Assembly (NCBI GenBank): GCA_017882835.1
Contig: JADGOU010000046.1
Span: 1-13,379 of the forward strand
Direction of reading: 5' to 3'
DNA from: Frankiaceae bacterium
GTDB lineage: Bacteria; Actinomycetota; Actinomycetes; JADGOU01
Length of the DNA: 13,379 bases
Below are positions 1 through 5,578 of this stretch, in pieces (the stretch's first letter is position 1; every line of letters starts with the position of its first letter). The notes under the pieces were generated by a model. The model was not told where the DNA came from and searched no databases. It saw only the letters and a list, made by a program, of their open reading frames with translations. A program made the position numbers and the translations under genes.

Positions 1-30
1 CCCGAGCGCCGTACTCCCGAGCGCCGTAGT
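1..30. repeat. 15-bp tandem duplication within cofD
   Basis: Two adjacent 15-bp units (1-15 and 16-30) match at 14 of 15 positions. The unit starts CCCGAGCGCCGTA. Read on the minus strand within cofD it gives a repeated five-residue Y-G-A-R-(E) unit just after residues L-H-Y-G-A. The reading frame is kept. The window edge prevents seeing whether more copies follow. Confidence 0.8.
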
Positions 31-808
31 GCAGTGCCACCGCCGCGGCGTCGGTGTCGACGCCGACGGCGGGCAGGACCTTGTCGGCCATCCCGCGCAC
101 CGGTGCCCCACCGATGATGGGAGACAGCCCCACGACCGGCGCAGCGGCGCTGCGGACCGCATCCCGAATGCCCGGCACCGCCAGGATGGTGCCCACGCTG
201 ACCACCGGGTTGGACGGCGGCAGCAGCAGCACCTCCGCTGCGGCGATCGCGTCCAGCACCCCGGGCGCCGGCTTCGCGGCATCGGCCCCGATCGGTAGGA
301 CGGTCAACGCCGGCAGCTCGGCATGCATCCCGACCCACCATTCCTGGAAGTGCACAGCCCGCCGCCGGCCCTCCTCTTCGATCACGACGTGGGTCTCCAC
401 CCGGTCATCCGTCATCGGCAGCAGCCGCACCCCCGGCTGCCAGCGGGCACACAATGCCTCGGTCACCGCCGAGAGCGGGTAGCCGGCGTCGAGCATCTGC
501 GTTCGGACGATGTGGGTAGCGAAGTCGCGGTCGCCGAGAGTGAACCAGGCCGGCCCCACGCCGTACGCCGCCAGCTCCTCCCGGATGGTGAAGGTCTCCA
601 CCGCCCGGCCCCAGCCCTGGCTCTCCTCGATGCCGCCGCCGAGGGTGTACATCACGGTGTCGAGGTCGGGACAGACCCGCAGCCCGAACAACGTGATGTC
701 GTCGGCGGTGTTGCCGATCACGGTCACCTCGGCCGCCGGCTGGGCGGCCAGCAGCCCGCGCAGGAACCGGGCGCCTCCGATGCCGCCGGCAAGCACCACG
801 ATCCGCAT
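1..808 (-). CDS. cofD: CofD/FbiA, F420 phospholactate/phosphoenolpyruvyl transferase (3' end missing)
   Basis: Cytoplasmic enzyme that transfers the phospholactyl- or, in actinobacteria, phosphoenolpyruvyl-type group from its guanosine diphosphate carrier to Fo, giving (dehydro-)F420-0. The minus strand from the ATG at 808-806 reads about 269 codons to the window edge without a stop. Family hallmarks are visible: the N-terminal nucleotide-binding start MRIVVLAGGIGGARF (residues 1-15), GNTADD (32-37), GLRVCPDLDTVMYTLGGG (42-59), and later LLLPPSNPVVSVG followed by SPIIGGAPVRGMADK. The family is about 310-330 residues, so roughly 50 C-terminal residues lie outside the window. A GGGAG sequence lies 11 nt upstream of the ATG. 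The gene is divergent from fbiC across 71 bp. cofE/fbiB often follows cofD and would lie to the left, which I infer but cannot see. A five-residue duplication sits near the visible end. Confidence 0.95.
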   Translation of the reverse strand, partial: MRIVVLAGGIGGARFLRGLLAAQPAAEVTVIGNTADDITLFGLRVCPDLDTVMYTLGGGIEESQGWGRAVETFTIREELAAYGVGPAWFTLGDRDFATHIVRTQMLDAGYPLSAVTEALCARWQPGVRLLPMTDDRVETHVVIEEEGRRRAVHFQEWWVGMHAELPALTVLPIGADAAKPAPGVLDAIAAAEVLLLPPSNPVVSVGTILAVPGIRDAVRSAAAPVVGLSPIIGGAPVRGMADKVLPAVGVDTDAAAVALHYGAREYGAR

Positions 809-866
809 ACCGGCAGTGTCTCCCACGATGAACCGCCGACCGTGCGGGCGGGCGGGCGCGGCGCCG

Positions 867-872
867 TACGCT
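867..872 (+). promoter_or_regulatory. Candidate -10 element of fbiC (leaderless)
   Basis: TACGCT matches the actinobacterial TANNNT -10 pattern and ends 7 nt before the fbiC ATG. A transcript would start at or next to the A of the ATG. That fits the absence of a convincing Shine-Dalgarno sequence. No clear -35 box is visible. The call is inference from spacing. Confidence 0.45.
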
Positions 873-879
873 TCCGGGC

Positions 880-3474
880 ATGACCGAGCCGAGCCGTCCG
901 CCGAGCCCCAGCGCGCTGCGGCGGGCGCTGCGGCGGGCGCGCGACGGAGTCGCGCTGGACGAGACCGAGGCCACCGTGTTGCTGGTCGCCCGCGGGGCCG
1001 ACCTCGATGACCTGCTGAGCTCCGCGGCCCGGGTCCGAGACGCCGGCCTGACCGCGGCCGGCCGCCCCGGCACTGTCACCTACTCGCGCAAGGTCTTCAT
1101 CCCGCTGACCCACCTGTGCCGGGACCGCTGCCACTACTGCACGTTCGCCACCACCCCGAACCGGCTGGCCCAGCCGTTCCTGTCGGTCGGCGAGGTGCTC
1201 GACATCGCCCGCCAGGGCGCGGCGCTGGGCTGCAAGGAGGCGCTGTTCACTCTCGGCGACCGCCCCGAGGACCGCTGGCCGGCCGCCCGGGACTGGCTGG
1301 ACAGCCGCGGCTACGGCTCCACCCTGGACTATGTCCGGGCGTGCGCGATCGCGGTGCTGGAGCAGACCGGACTGCTGCCACACCTCAACGCCGGCGTGCT
1401 GACGTGGGAGGACCTGGCCCGGCTCAAGCCGGTCGCGCCGAGCATGGGGATGATGCTGGAGACCTCGGCGAGCCGGCTCTGGTCGGAGCCGGGCGGCCCG
1501 CACTTCGCCAGTCCGGACAAGGAGCCCGCGGTCCGGCTGCGGGTGCTGGAGGACGCCGGTCGGCAGGCAGTGCCGTTCACCACCGGCATTCTGGTCGGCA
1601 TCGGCGAGACCCCGGCCGAGCGGGTGGACAGCCTGTTCGCCATCCGCCGGGTGGCCCGCCGCTATGGCGGGATCCAGGAAGTCATCGTGCAGAACTTCCG
1701 GGCCAAGCCGGACACTGCGATGCGGGCGATGCCGGACGCCGAGCTGGCCGACCTGGCCGCCACGGTCGCGGTCGCCCGACTGGCTCTTGGCCCGAGCATG
1801 CGCATCCAGGCCCCGCCGAATCTCCTCGCCGGCGAGTACGCGCTGCTGCTGCGTGCCGGCATCGACGACTGGGGCGGGGTCTCGCCACTGACGCCGGACC
1901 ACGTCAACCCGGAGCGGCCCTGGCCGCAGATCGACGAGCTGGCTGCCGGCAGTGCCGAGGCCGGCTTCACGTTGCGCGAGCGGCTCACCGTCTACCCGCC
2001 GTACGTCGCCGCGGCCGACCCCTGGATCGACCCCCGGGTGCTCGGCCACGTGCTGGCGCTGGCCGACGGCGACGGGCTGGTCGCCCCCGACCGCCGGCCC
2101 ATCGGACGCCCCTGGCAGGAGCCGGACGGTGGCGCGGTCGTCGGCGCGAGTACCACCGGCCGGGCCGACCTACACACCGCCATCGACGTCGAGGGCCGGC
2201 GGACCGAGCGCCGCGGCGACTTCGACACGGCGTACGGCGACTGGTCCACCCTCGAGGTCAGCGCGGCGGCGCGCGGCCGCGGCAGTGCGGTCCCGGTCCC
2301 GCGCGCGGTCGAGCGGCTGCGCCCGGAGGTGGCGGGCGCGCTGCGGCGCGCGGCCGACGACCCGGCGGGCATCTCCGACGCCGAGGCGCTGACGCTCTTC
2401 GACGCGCTGCCCGGCGCGGAGCTGGATGCGCTGGCCGCGCTGGCCGACAACGTCCGCCGGGATGCGGTCGGCGACGAGGTCACCTACGTCGTCAACCGCA
2501 ACATCAACTTTACCAACGTCTGCTACACCGGCTGCCGGTTCTGTGCGTTCGCCCAGCGGCGTACCGATGCTGACGCCTACACGCTCTCACTGGCCGAGGT
2601 GGGGGAGCGGGCCGAGGCGGCCTGGGACGTCGGCGCCACCGAGGTTTGTCTGCAGGGCGGGATTCACCCGGACCTGCCCGGCTCGGCGTACTTCGAGATC
2701 GCCGCCGAGATCAAGCGGCGGGCGCCGGACCTGCACGTGCACGCCTTCAGCCCGATGGAGATCGTCAACGGCGCTACTCGCACCGGGCTGTCCGTGCGCG
2801 ACTGGCTGGCCAAGGCGAAGGACGCCGGGCTGGACAGCATCCCGGGCACCGCCGCGGAGATCCTCGACGACGACGTGCGCTGGCTGCTGACCAAGGGAAA
2901 GCTGCCGGCCGCCGCCTGGGTGAACGTGGTCACGACCGCGCACCGGGTCGGCATCCCGAGCACCGCAACGATGATGTACGGCCACGTCGACACCCCGGCG
3001 CACTGGGTGGCCCACCTGCGGCTGCTGGCCCGGATCCAGGGGGAGACCGGCGGCTTCACCGAGTTTGTGCCGCTGCCGTTCGTGCACCAGAACAGCCCGA
3101 TCTACCTGGCCGGGCTGGCTCGGCCGGGGCCGACGGTGCAGGAGAACCGCGCCGTGCACGCCATGGCCCGGCTGCTGCTGCACGGCCGGATCGACAACAT
3201 TCAGTGCTCCTGGGTCAAGCTCGGCGAGGACGGCTGCCGGCAGGTGCTGGCCGGCGGGGTCAACGACCTCGGCGGCACGCTGATGGAGGAGACGATCAGC
3301 CGGATGGCCGGCTCGGGGCACGGCAGCCGCCGCTCGGTGCTGCAGTTAGAGGCGCTGGCGGCCAGCGCCGGCCGGCCGGCTCGGCAGCGCACCACGGCGT
3401 ACGGCGAGGTGTCGGTGGGGCGGCCCGCCGCCGCCCGCCGCCCGCCGGCGCTGCTGCCGCTGGCGCCGGCCTGA
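880..3474 (+). CDS. fbiC: FbiC, Fo synthase (CofG-CofH fusion)
   Basis: Bifunctional radical-SAM enzyme that makes the deazaflavin Fo, the chromophore of F420, from tyrosine and the ribityl-diaminouracil flavin precursor. At 864 residues it matches the usual actinobacterial fusion length (about 850). The CofG half (roughly 65-400) has its 4Fe-4S motif at C80-x3-C84-x2-C87 (CRDRCHYC) and ends after a radical-SAM barrel with NFRAKPDTAM and APPNLL. The CofH half (roughly 480-845) has a second motif at C548-x3-C552-x2-C555 (CYTGCRFC), preceded by VVNRNINFTN and followed by CLQGGIHPDLPG and MMYGHVDTP. A linker of about 80 residues joins them, and the C-terminal tail after about 830 is Arg/Ala/Pro-rich. 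The ATG at 880 is chosen from the homolog-like N-terminus and the -10 box just upstream. It diverges from cofD, so both F420 genes may share one control region. Confidence 0.97.
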   Translation: MTEPSRPPSPSALRRALRRARDGVALDETEATVLLVARGADLDDLLSSAARVRDAGLTAAGRPGTVTYSRKVFIPLTHLCRDRCHYCTFATTPNRLAQPFLSVGEVLDIARQGAALGCKEALFTLGDRPEDRWPAARDWLDSRGYGSTLDYVRACAIAVLEQTGLLPHLNAGVLTWEDLARLKPVAPSMGMMLETSASRLWSEPGGPHFASPDKEPAVRLRVLEDAGRQAVPFTTGILVGIGETPAERVDSLFAIRRVARRYGGIQEVIVQNFRAKPDTAMRAMPDAELADLAATVAVARLALGPSMRIQAPPNLLAGEYALLLRAGIDDWGGVSPLTPDHVNPERPWPQIDELAAGSAEAGFTLRERLTVYPPYVAAADPWIDPRVLGHVLALADGDGLVAPDRRPIGRPWQEPDGGAVVGASTTGRADLHTAIDVEGRRTERRGDFDTAYGDWSTLEVSAAARGRGSAVPVPRAVERLRPEVAGALRRAADDPAGISDAEALTLFDALPGAELDALAALADNVRRDAVGDEVTYVVNRNINFTNVCYTGCRFCAFAQRRTDADAYTLSLAEVGERAEAAWDVGATEVCLQGGIHPDLPGSAYFEIAAEIKRRAPDLHVHAFSPMEIVNGATRTGLSVRDWLAKAKDAGLDSIPGTAAEILDDDVRWLLTKGKLPAAAWVNVVTTAHRVGIPSTATMMYGHVDTPAHWVAHLRLLARIQGETGGFTEFVPLPFVHQNSPIYLAGLARPGPTVQENRAVHAMARLLLHGRIDNIQCSWVKLGEDGCRQVLAGGVNDLGGTLMEETISRMAGSGHGSRRSVLQLEALAASAGRPARQRTTAYGEVSVGRPAAARRPPALLPLAPA

Positions 3475-3507
3475 TCGAGGGGCCTGCCACGGGTCACCGG
3501 CGTTGCC

Positions 3508-3585
3508 TGCGCCGATGTTGAGCCAATGTTGAGCTCACGTGCGCATCACCACGCTGGAAGCGCACGTGGGCTCAACATCGGCGCA
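3508..3585. repeat. Large inverted repeat with a duplicated half-site; possible fbiC terminator
   Basis: Thirty-three bases after the fbiC stop, 3526-3544 can pair with 3560-3578 as a continuous 19-bp stem with one G-U pair and a 15-nt loop. Alternatively 3508-3523 pairs with 3570-3585 (16 bp) while 3536-3544 pairs with 3560-3568, leaving 12 nt bulged. The ambiguity arises because ATGTTGAGC occurs twice on the left arm (3515-3523 and 3526-3534, 11-bp period) and once inverted on the right (3570-3578). The stem contains CACGTG on both sides. There is no T-run, which is common for actinobacterial terminators. It could instead bind a regulator. Confidence 0.7.
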
Positions 3586-3595
3586 ATCCACAGCG

Positions 3596-3623
3596 CAGCC
3601 ACGAACATTCCACGGCGTGGCTG
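3596..3623. repeat. Small inverted repeat
   Basis: CAGCCACG (3596-3603) and CGTGGCTG (3616-3623) are perfect reverse complements separated by 12 nt. It sits between the large inverted repeat and the whiB promoter. It may be part of the same termination region or an operator; nothing decides between them. Confidence 0.4.
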
Positions 3624-3659
3624 CCGAAATCGGCTATCCGGCACATATCACGTTTCGGC

Positions 3660-3688
3660 TTGACGCAGGCAGGTGACACGCGTGTAAT
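3660..3688 (+). promoter_or_regulatory. Candidate whiB promoter
   Basis: TTGACG (3660-3665) and TGTAAT (3683-3688) are separated by 17 bp. Each matches the housekeeping sigma consensus at five of six positions, unusually good for this GC-rich sequence. Transcription would start near 3695, leaving a leader of about 115-120 nt before whiB. Long leaders are a known feature of several whiB-family genes. Confidence 0.6.
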
Positions 3689-3694
3689 TTCACC
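3672..3694. promoter_or_regulatory. Palindrome overlapping the whiB promoter
   Basis: ACACGCGTGT (3676-3685) is a perfect 10-bp palindrome that runs into the -10 box. It is flanked by GGTGA (3672-3676) and TCACC (3690-3694), which are inverted copies of each other. The position suits a repressor or response-regulator site. The protein that binds is unknown; a BldM-type regulator is one possibility because TCACC/GGTGA half-sites resemble what I recall of that family. Confidence 0.4.
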
Positions 3695-3812
3695 CGTGTC
3701 GTTCCCCCCGCTCCGGCCCCACGTTGACACCGGACACTTCCTGCGGCGGCACGTCGAGCAACCGGTGGCGCCCTTTCGGGCCGGCCGCCGCGACGGGTCG
3801 TAAGGAGACCGC

Positions 3813-4157
3813 ATGACCGAGTTGGCGCATCGGCTGGACGGCGACTGGCTGGACGGCGAGTCACTGGACGGCGCGTCCCTGGACGGCAGGGACGGGGAAG
3901 CTTTGGCAGCTGACATCGTTTTCCTGCCCACCGACGACGAAGGAGGCTGGCAGGACCGCGCGTTGTGCTCCCAGACCGATCCGGAGGCCTTCTTCCCGGA
4001 GAAGGGCGGGTCCACCCGGGAGGCCAAGCGGATCTGCGTCGGGTGCCAGGTGCGGGCAGAGTGCCTGGAGTACGCGCTGGTCAACGACGAGCGCTTTGGC
4101 ATCTGGGGCGGACTGTCCGAGCGGGAGCGGCAGCGACTGCGCCGCGCCGCCGGCTGA
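3813..4157 (+). CDS. whiB: WhiB-family iron-sulfur transcription regulator (WhiB/WhiB2/WhmD type)
   Basis: A 114-residue Wbl protein that would bind a nitric-oxide- and oxygen-sensitive 4Fe-4S cluster and act with the housekeeping sigma factor. Orthologs (Streptomyces WhiB, mycobacterial WhiB2/WhmD) control septation and cell division. The four cluster ligands are C52, C75, C78 and C84 (C-x22-C-x2-C-x5-C). The GIWGG turn is at 96-100 and a basic tail (RERQRLRR) follows. The core with DPEAFFPEKGGSTREAKRIC is nearly identical to what I recall for WhiB/WhiB2, which separates it from WhiB1, 3, 4 and 7. The ATG is fixed by AAGGAG at 3802-3807, 5 nt upstream. Residues about 8-27 are four L-D-G-x-x repeats outside the conserved core. 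It is convergent with the zinicin-like gene. Confidence 0.95.
   Translation: MTELAHRLDGDWLDGESLDGASLDGRDGEALAADIVFLPTDDEGGWQDRALCSQTDPEAFFPEKGGSTREAKRICVGCQVRAECLEYALVNDERFGIWGGLSERERQRLRRAAG
3834..3893 (+). repeat. 15-bp x 4 tandem repeat in the whiB N-terminus
   Basis: Four units start at 3834, 3849, 3864 and 3879. Each begins CTGGACGGC and then diverges over the last six bases. They encode LDGDW, LDGES, LDGAS and LDGRD. The conserved first nine bases with a variable tail suggest an older duplication that has drifted under constraint on L-D-G. Confidence 0.85.
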
Positions 4158-4179
4158 CTCCAGTAGCGCCCGCGAGCTA

Positions 4180-4220
4180 GCTGGCGCTCCCCCATCGCCC
4201 GGGGTTACGCCGGCGCCAGC
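4180..4220. terminator. Candidate bidirectional terminator between convergent genes
   Basis: GCTGGCGC (4180-4187) and GCGCCAGC (4213-4220) form a perfect 8-bp stem. A CCCC/GGGG pair inside can extend the structure. It lies in the 79-bp gap between the whiB stop and the stop of the minus-strand gene. There is no T-run. Confidence 0.4.
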
Positions 4221-4236
4221 AATCCCAGCGGGGATG

Positions 4237-4725
4237 TTACGCCCCGGGCGGGTCGACCTCGTCCGGATCTATCCCGAGCAGCTGGGCGACCTCCTCGACG
4301 ACCACGTCGAGGACGATGTCGGCGAGCTCGGTGCGATCGGCGGACCGAGCCTCCAACGGCCGCCGGTAGACCACGATCCGAGCCGGTGTCCCACCGCCGC
4401 GCCCGTCCCCGGCCGCCTGCACCAGCCGGGCCAGTGGCACGTCGGAGTCGGTGACCACGTTCGGGTCGTACGTCGACTCGCTGGACGGCAGTGGTGGGAC
4501 GTCCTCTACGGCGAACTCGACGCCAGCAAGCTCGCCGGCCCAGCGCTCTTCCAGCTGCTCGACCGCGTCCAGCACGAGATCGTCGAACTGCTCGGCCCGC
4601 GACCGAGCCAGCGGCACGGCCCGCCGCAGCCCCAGCCGCTCGTCCAGCTCCCCTGGGGCTAGCCGACCGCGCATGCCGCGACCATGCCGGTCGCGGCGAC
4701 GACGAGGACGGTCGGCGGAGCCCAC
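4237..4725 (-). CDS. Zinicin-like metallopeptidase-family protein with degenerate HExxH (Rv3259-like)
   Basis: A 162-residue soluble protein of the family often annotated as metallopeptidase (zinicin-like), equivalent by position and sequence to M. tuberculosis Rv3259. Its role is not established. It opens with a basic stretch RRRRDRHGRGMRG (8-20), followed by PLARSRAEQFDDLVLDAVEQLE (about 38-59) and a family-typical LAGVEFAVEDVP segment (67-77). Near the C-terminus, where family members carry HExxH before a glycine, this protein has EEVAQ (144-148) then LLG: both histidines are missing and only the glutamate E145 remains. A zinc protease activity is therefore doubtful. The GTG at 4725 is chosen because the basic N-terminal motif is conserved in homologs I recall and because a -10 box ends 6 nt upstream. 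An ATG at 4674 is the alternative. Divergent from DUF3499, convergent with whiB. Confidence 0.8.
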   Translation of the reverse strand: MGSADRPRRRRDRHGRGMRGRLAPGELDERLGLRRAVPLARSRAEQFDDLVLDAVEQLEERWAGELAGVEFAVEDVPPLPSSESTYDPNVVTDSDVPLARLVQAAGDGRGGGTPARIVVYRRPLEARSADRTELADIVLDVVVEEVAQLLGIDPDEVDPPGA

Positions 4726-4731
4726 CGGGGC

Positions 4732-4737
4732 AGCCTA
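4732..4737 (-). promoter_or_regulatory. Candidate -10 element of the zinicin-like gene (leaderless)
   Basis: On the minus strand TAGGCT, a typical actinobacterial -10 box, ends 6 nt before the GTG at 4725. Transcription would begin at the start codon itself. No Shine-Dalgarno sequence is visible, which agrees with leaderless translation. The -35 region is not recognisable. Confidence 0.5.
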
Positions 4738-4829
4738 GCCAGCGGGGCGGCCGGTCCGGCAGCGTTGACCGACGCCGACCGGAGCCCGCGACACGGCGTG
4801 GGGTGGTGACCCGACACGGATCCGGCCGA

Positions 4830-4835
4830 TACGGT
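4830..4835 (+). promoter_or_regulatory. Candidate -10 element of the DUF3499 gene (leaderless)
   Basis: TACGGT ends 8 nt before the GTG at 4844. GTGACC at 4806-4811, 18 bp upstream, is a weak -35 candidate. No ribosome binding site separates the box from the start codon, so the mRNA may begin at or within a base or two of the GTG. Confidence 0.45.
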
Positions 4836-4843
4836 TCGTCGCC

Positions 4844-5218
4844 GTGAGCCCCCTTCGGCGCTGCTCCCGGACGGCGTGCAATGTTCCCGCCGTCGCCACG
4901 CTCACCTACGTCTACGCCGACTCCACCGCGGTGGTCGGGCCGCTGGCCACCTACGCCGAGCCGCACTGCTACGACCTGTGCCAGCGGCACGCCGTGCGGC
5001 TGACCGCACCCCGGGGCTGGGACGTCGTCCGCCAGGAGGTGGACCCGCAGGCCGCCGCTCGCTCCGTCGACGACCTGGAAGCGTTGGCGAACGCCGTCCG
5101 AGAGGCGGCGCGGCCGGGTGCGCCGATGGGCCCGGCCGGGTCGGCGGGAGCGGTCGGCCCCGGGACGGCCCACGGCCGACGGGCCCACCTGCGGGTGTTG
5201 CGTACGCCCACCGCCTGA
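4844..5218 (+). CDS. DUF3499 family protein (Rv3258c-like), putative zinc-binding
   Basis: A 124-residue protein of unknown function, conserved in actinobacteria beside whiB2 and manB (M. tuberculosis Rv3258c). Four cysteines in the first 46 residues, C7-x4-C12 and C42-x3-C46 followed by H49, look like a metal site, most likely structural zinc. The segment between them (ATLTYVYADSTAVVGPLATY) and the following RLTAPRGWDVVR are family-typical. Beyond about residue 90 the chain becomes Gly/Ala/Pro-rich and poorly ordered (APMGPAGSAGAVGPG). There is no signal peptide or membrane segment. The GTG start fits the -10 box immediately upstream and places the first cysteine at the usual distance. It reads toward the zinc-ribbon gene 74 bp downstream and is divergent from the zinicin-like gene. 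Confidence 0.88.
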   Translation: MSPLRRCSRTACNVPAVATLTYVYADSTAVVGPLATYAEPHCYDLCQRHAVRLTAPRGWDVVRQEVDPQAAARSVDDLEALANAVREAARPGAPMGPAGSAGAVGPGTAHGRRAHLRVLRTPTA

Positions 5219-5292
5219 TCCGGCCCTCAAGATGTGCCGTGCGTGGTCGATCCCCAAGGTCAGGTCCTTCTTGCCGTCCCGCCGGGAGTGTC

Positions 5293-5493
5293 GTGTCGCT
5301 CGCCGCCAGCACCGCACTTCGCCGCTGCCCCGCCTGCCGCGGCACCAAGGTCACGGAGATCTCCATGACGCTGACCGACGGTTCCCCAGTGGACTTCGTC
5401 TCCTGCCGCAGCTGCGAGCACAAGATCTGGCTGCAGGGGGATCGAACGCTGCCGCTGGGTTCGGTGCTCACGAAGGCGCAGAAGCGGCGGTAG
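5293..5493 (+). CDS. Small zinc-ribbon protein, function unknown
   Basis: A 66-residue protein with two paired cysteine knuckles, C12-x2-C15 and C38-x2-C41, spaced as in a classic zinc ribbon. Between them runs TEISMTLTDGSPVDFVS, which would form the beta strands of the ribbon. After the second knuckle comes EHKIWLQGDRTLPLGSVLTKAQKRR, a polar, basic tail. The fold suggests a structural zinc site and possible nucleic-acid or protein binding, but no specific role can be read. The GTG at 5293 is chosen because GGGAG (5284-5288) lies 4 nt upstream and no other in-frame start is close to the first cysteine. The same frame is open further upstream, but there it overlaps DUF3499 and loses protein-like composition. 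It sits between DUF3499 and manB. Confidence 0.75.
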   Translation: MSLAASTALRRCPACRGTKVTEISMTLTDGSPVDFVSCRSCEHKIWLQGDRTLPLGSVLTKAQKRR

Positions 5494-5533
5494 TCCGAGT
5501 CCACAGGTCGCCAGACCGGCCGAACTCGGCGGG

Positions 5534-5539
5534 TAGGCT
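5534..5539 (+). promoter_or_regulatory. Candidate -10 element of manB
   Basis: TAGGCT lies in the 85-bp gap before manB. Transcription would start near 5546, about 33 nt ahead of the GTG at 5579. No good -35 box is visible. It could drive the manB-to-CDF gene run. Confidence 0.4.
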
Positions 5540-5578
5540 CGGGCGCGTCCCAACCCCAGTCGAAGCGGGTGCCGCCGG

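Larger units (their letters stand above)
3475..3812. other. 338-bp non-coding region between fbiC and whiB
   Basis: No convincing gene is seen; the open frames crossing it lack family resemblance. It holds a large inverted repeat (3508-3585), a second small hairpin (3596-3623), a candidate promoter (3660-3688) overlapping a short palindrome, and the whiB leader of about 115 nt ending in a strong ribosome binding site. A TTGACA at 3724-3729 has no matching -10 box. Confidence 0.7.

Noticed and set aside
724..2049. A 441-codon minus-strand open frame across fbiC and cofD
   Set aside because: It runs antisense to fbiC and overlaps cofD in another frame. Composition is low-complexity and fbiC is unambiguous.
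1116..2573. A 485-codon plus-strand frame inside fbiC
   Set aside because: It is a frame-shifted shadow of the radical-SAM coding sequence, full of Arg/Gly/Ala runs.
3724..3729. TTGACA as a second whiB -35 box
   Set aside because: No -10-like hexamer occurs 16-19 bp downstream (the sequence there is GC-only), whereas 3660-3688 has both boxes.
4096..4662. A plus-strand frame across the whiB end and the zinicin-like gene
   Set aside because: It overlaps the conserved whiB C-terminus in another frame and is antisense to the better supported gene.
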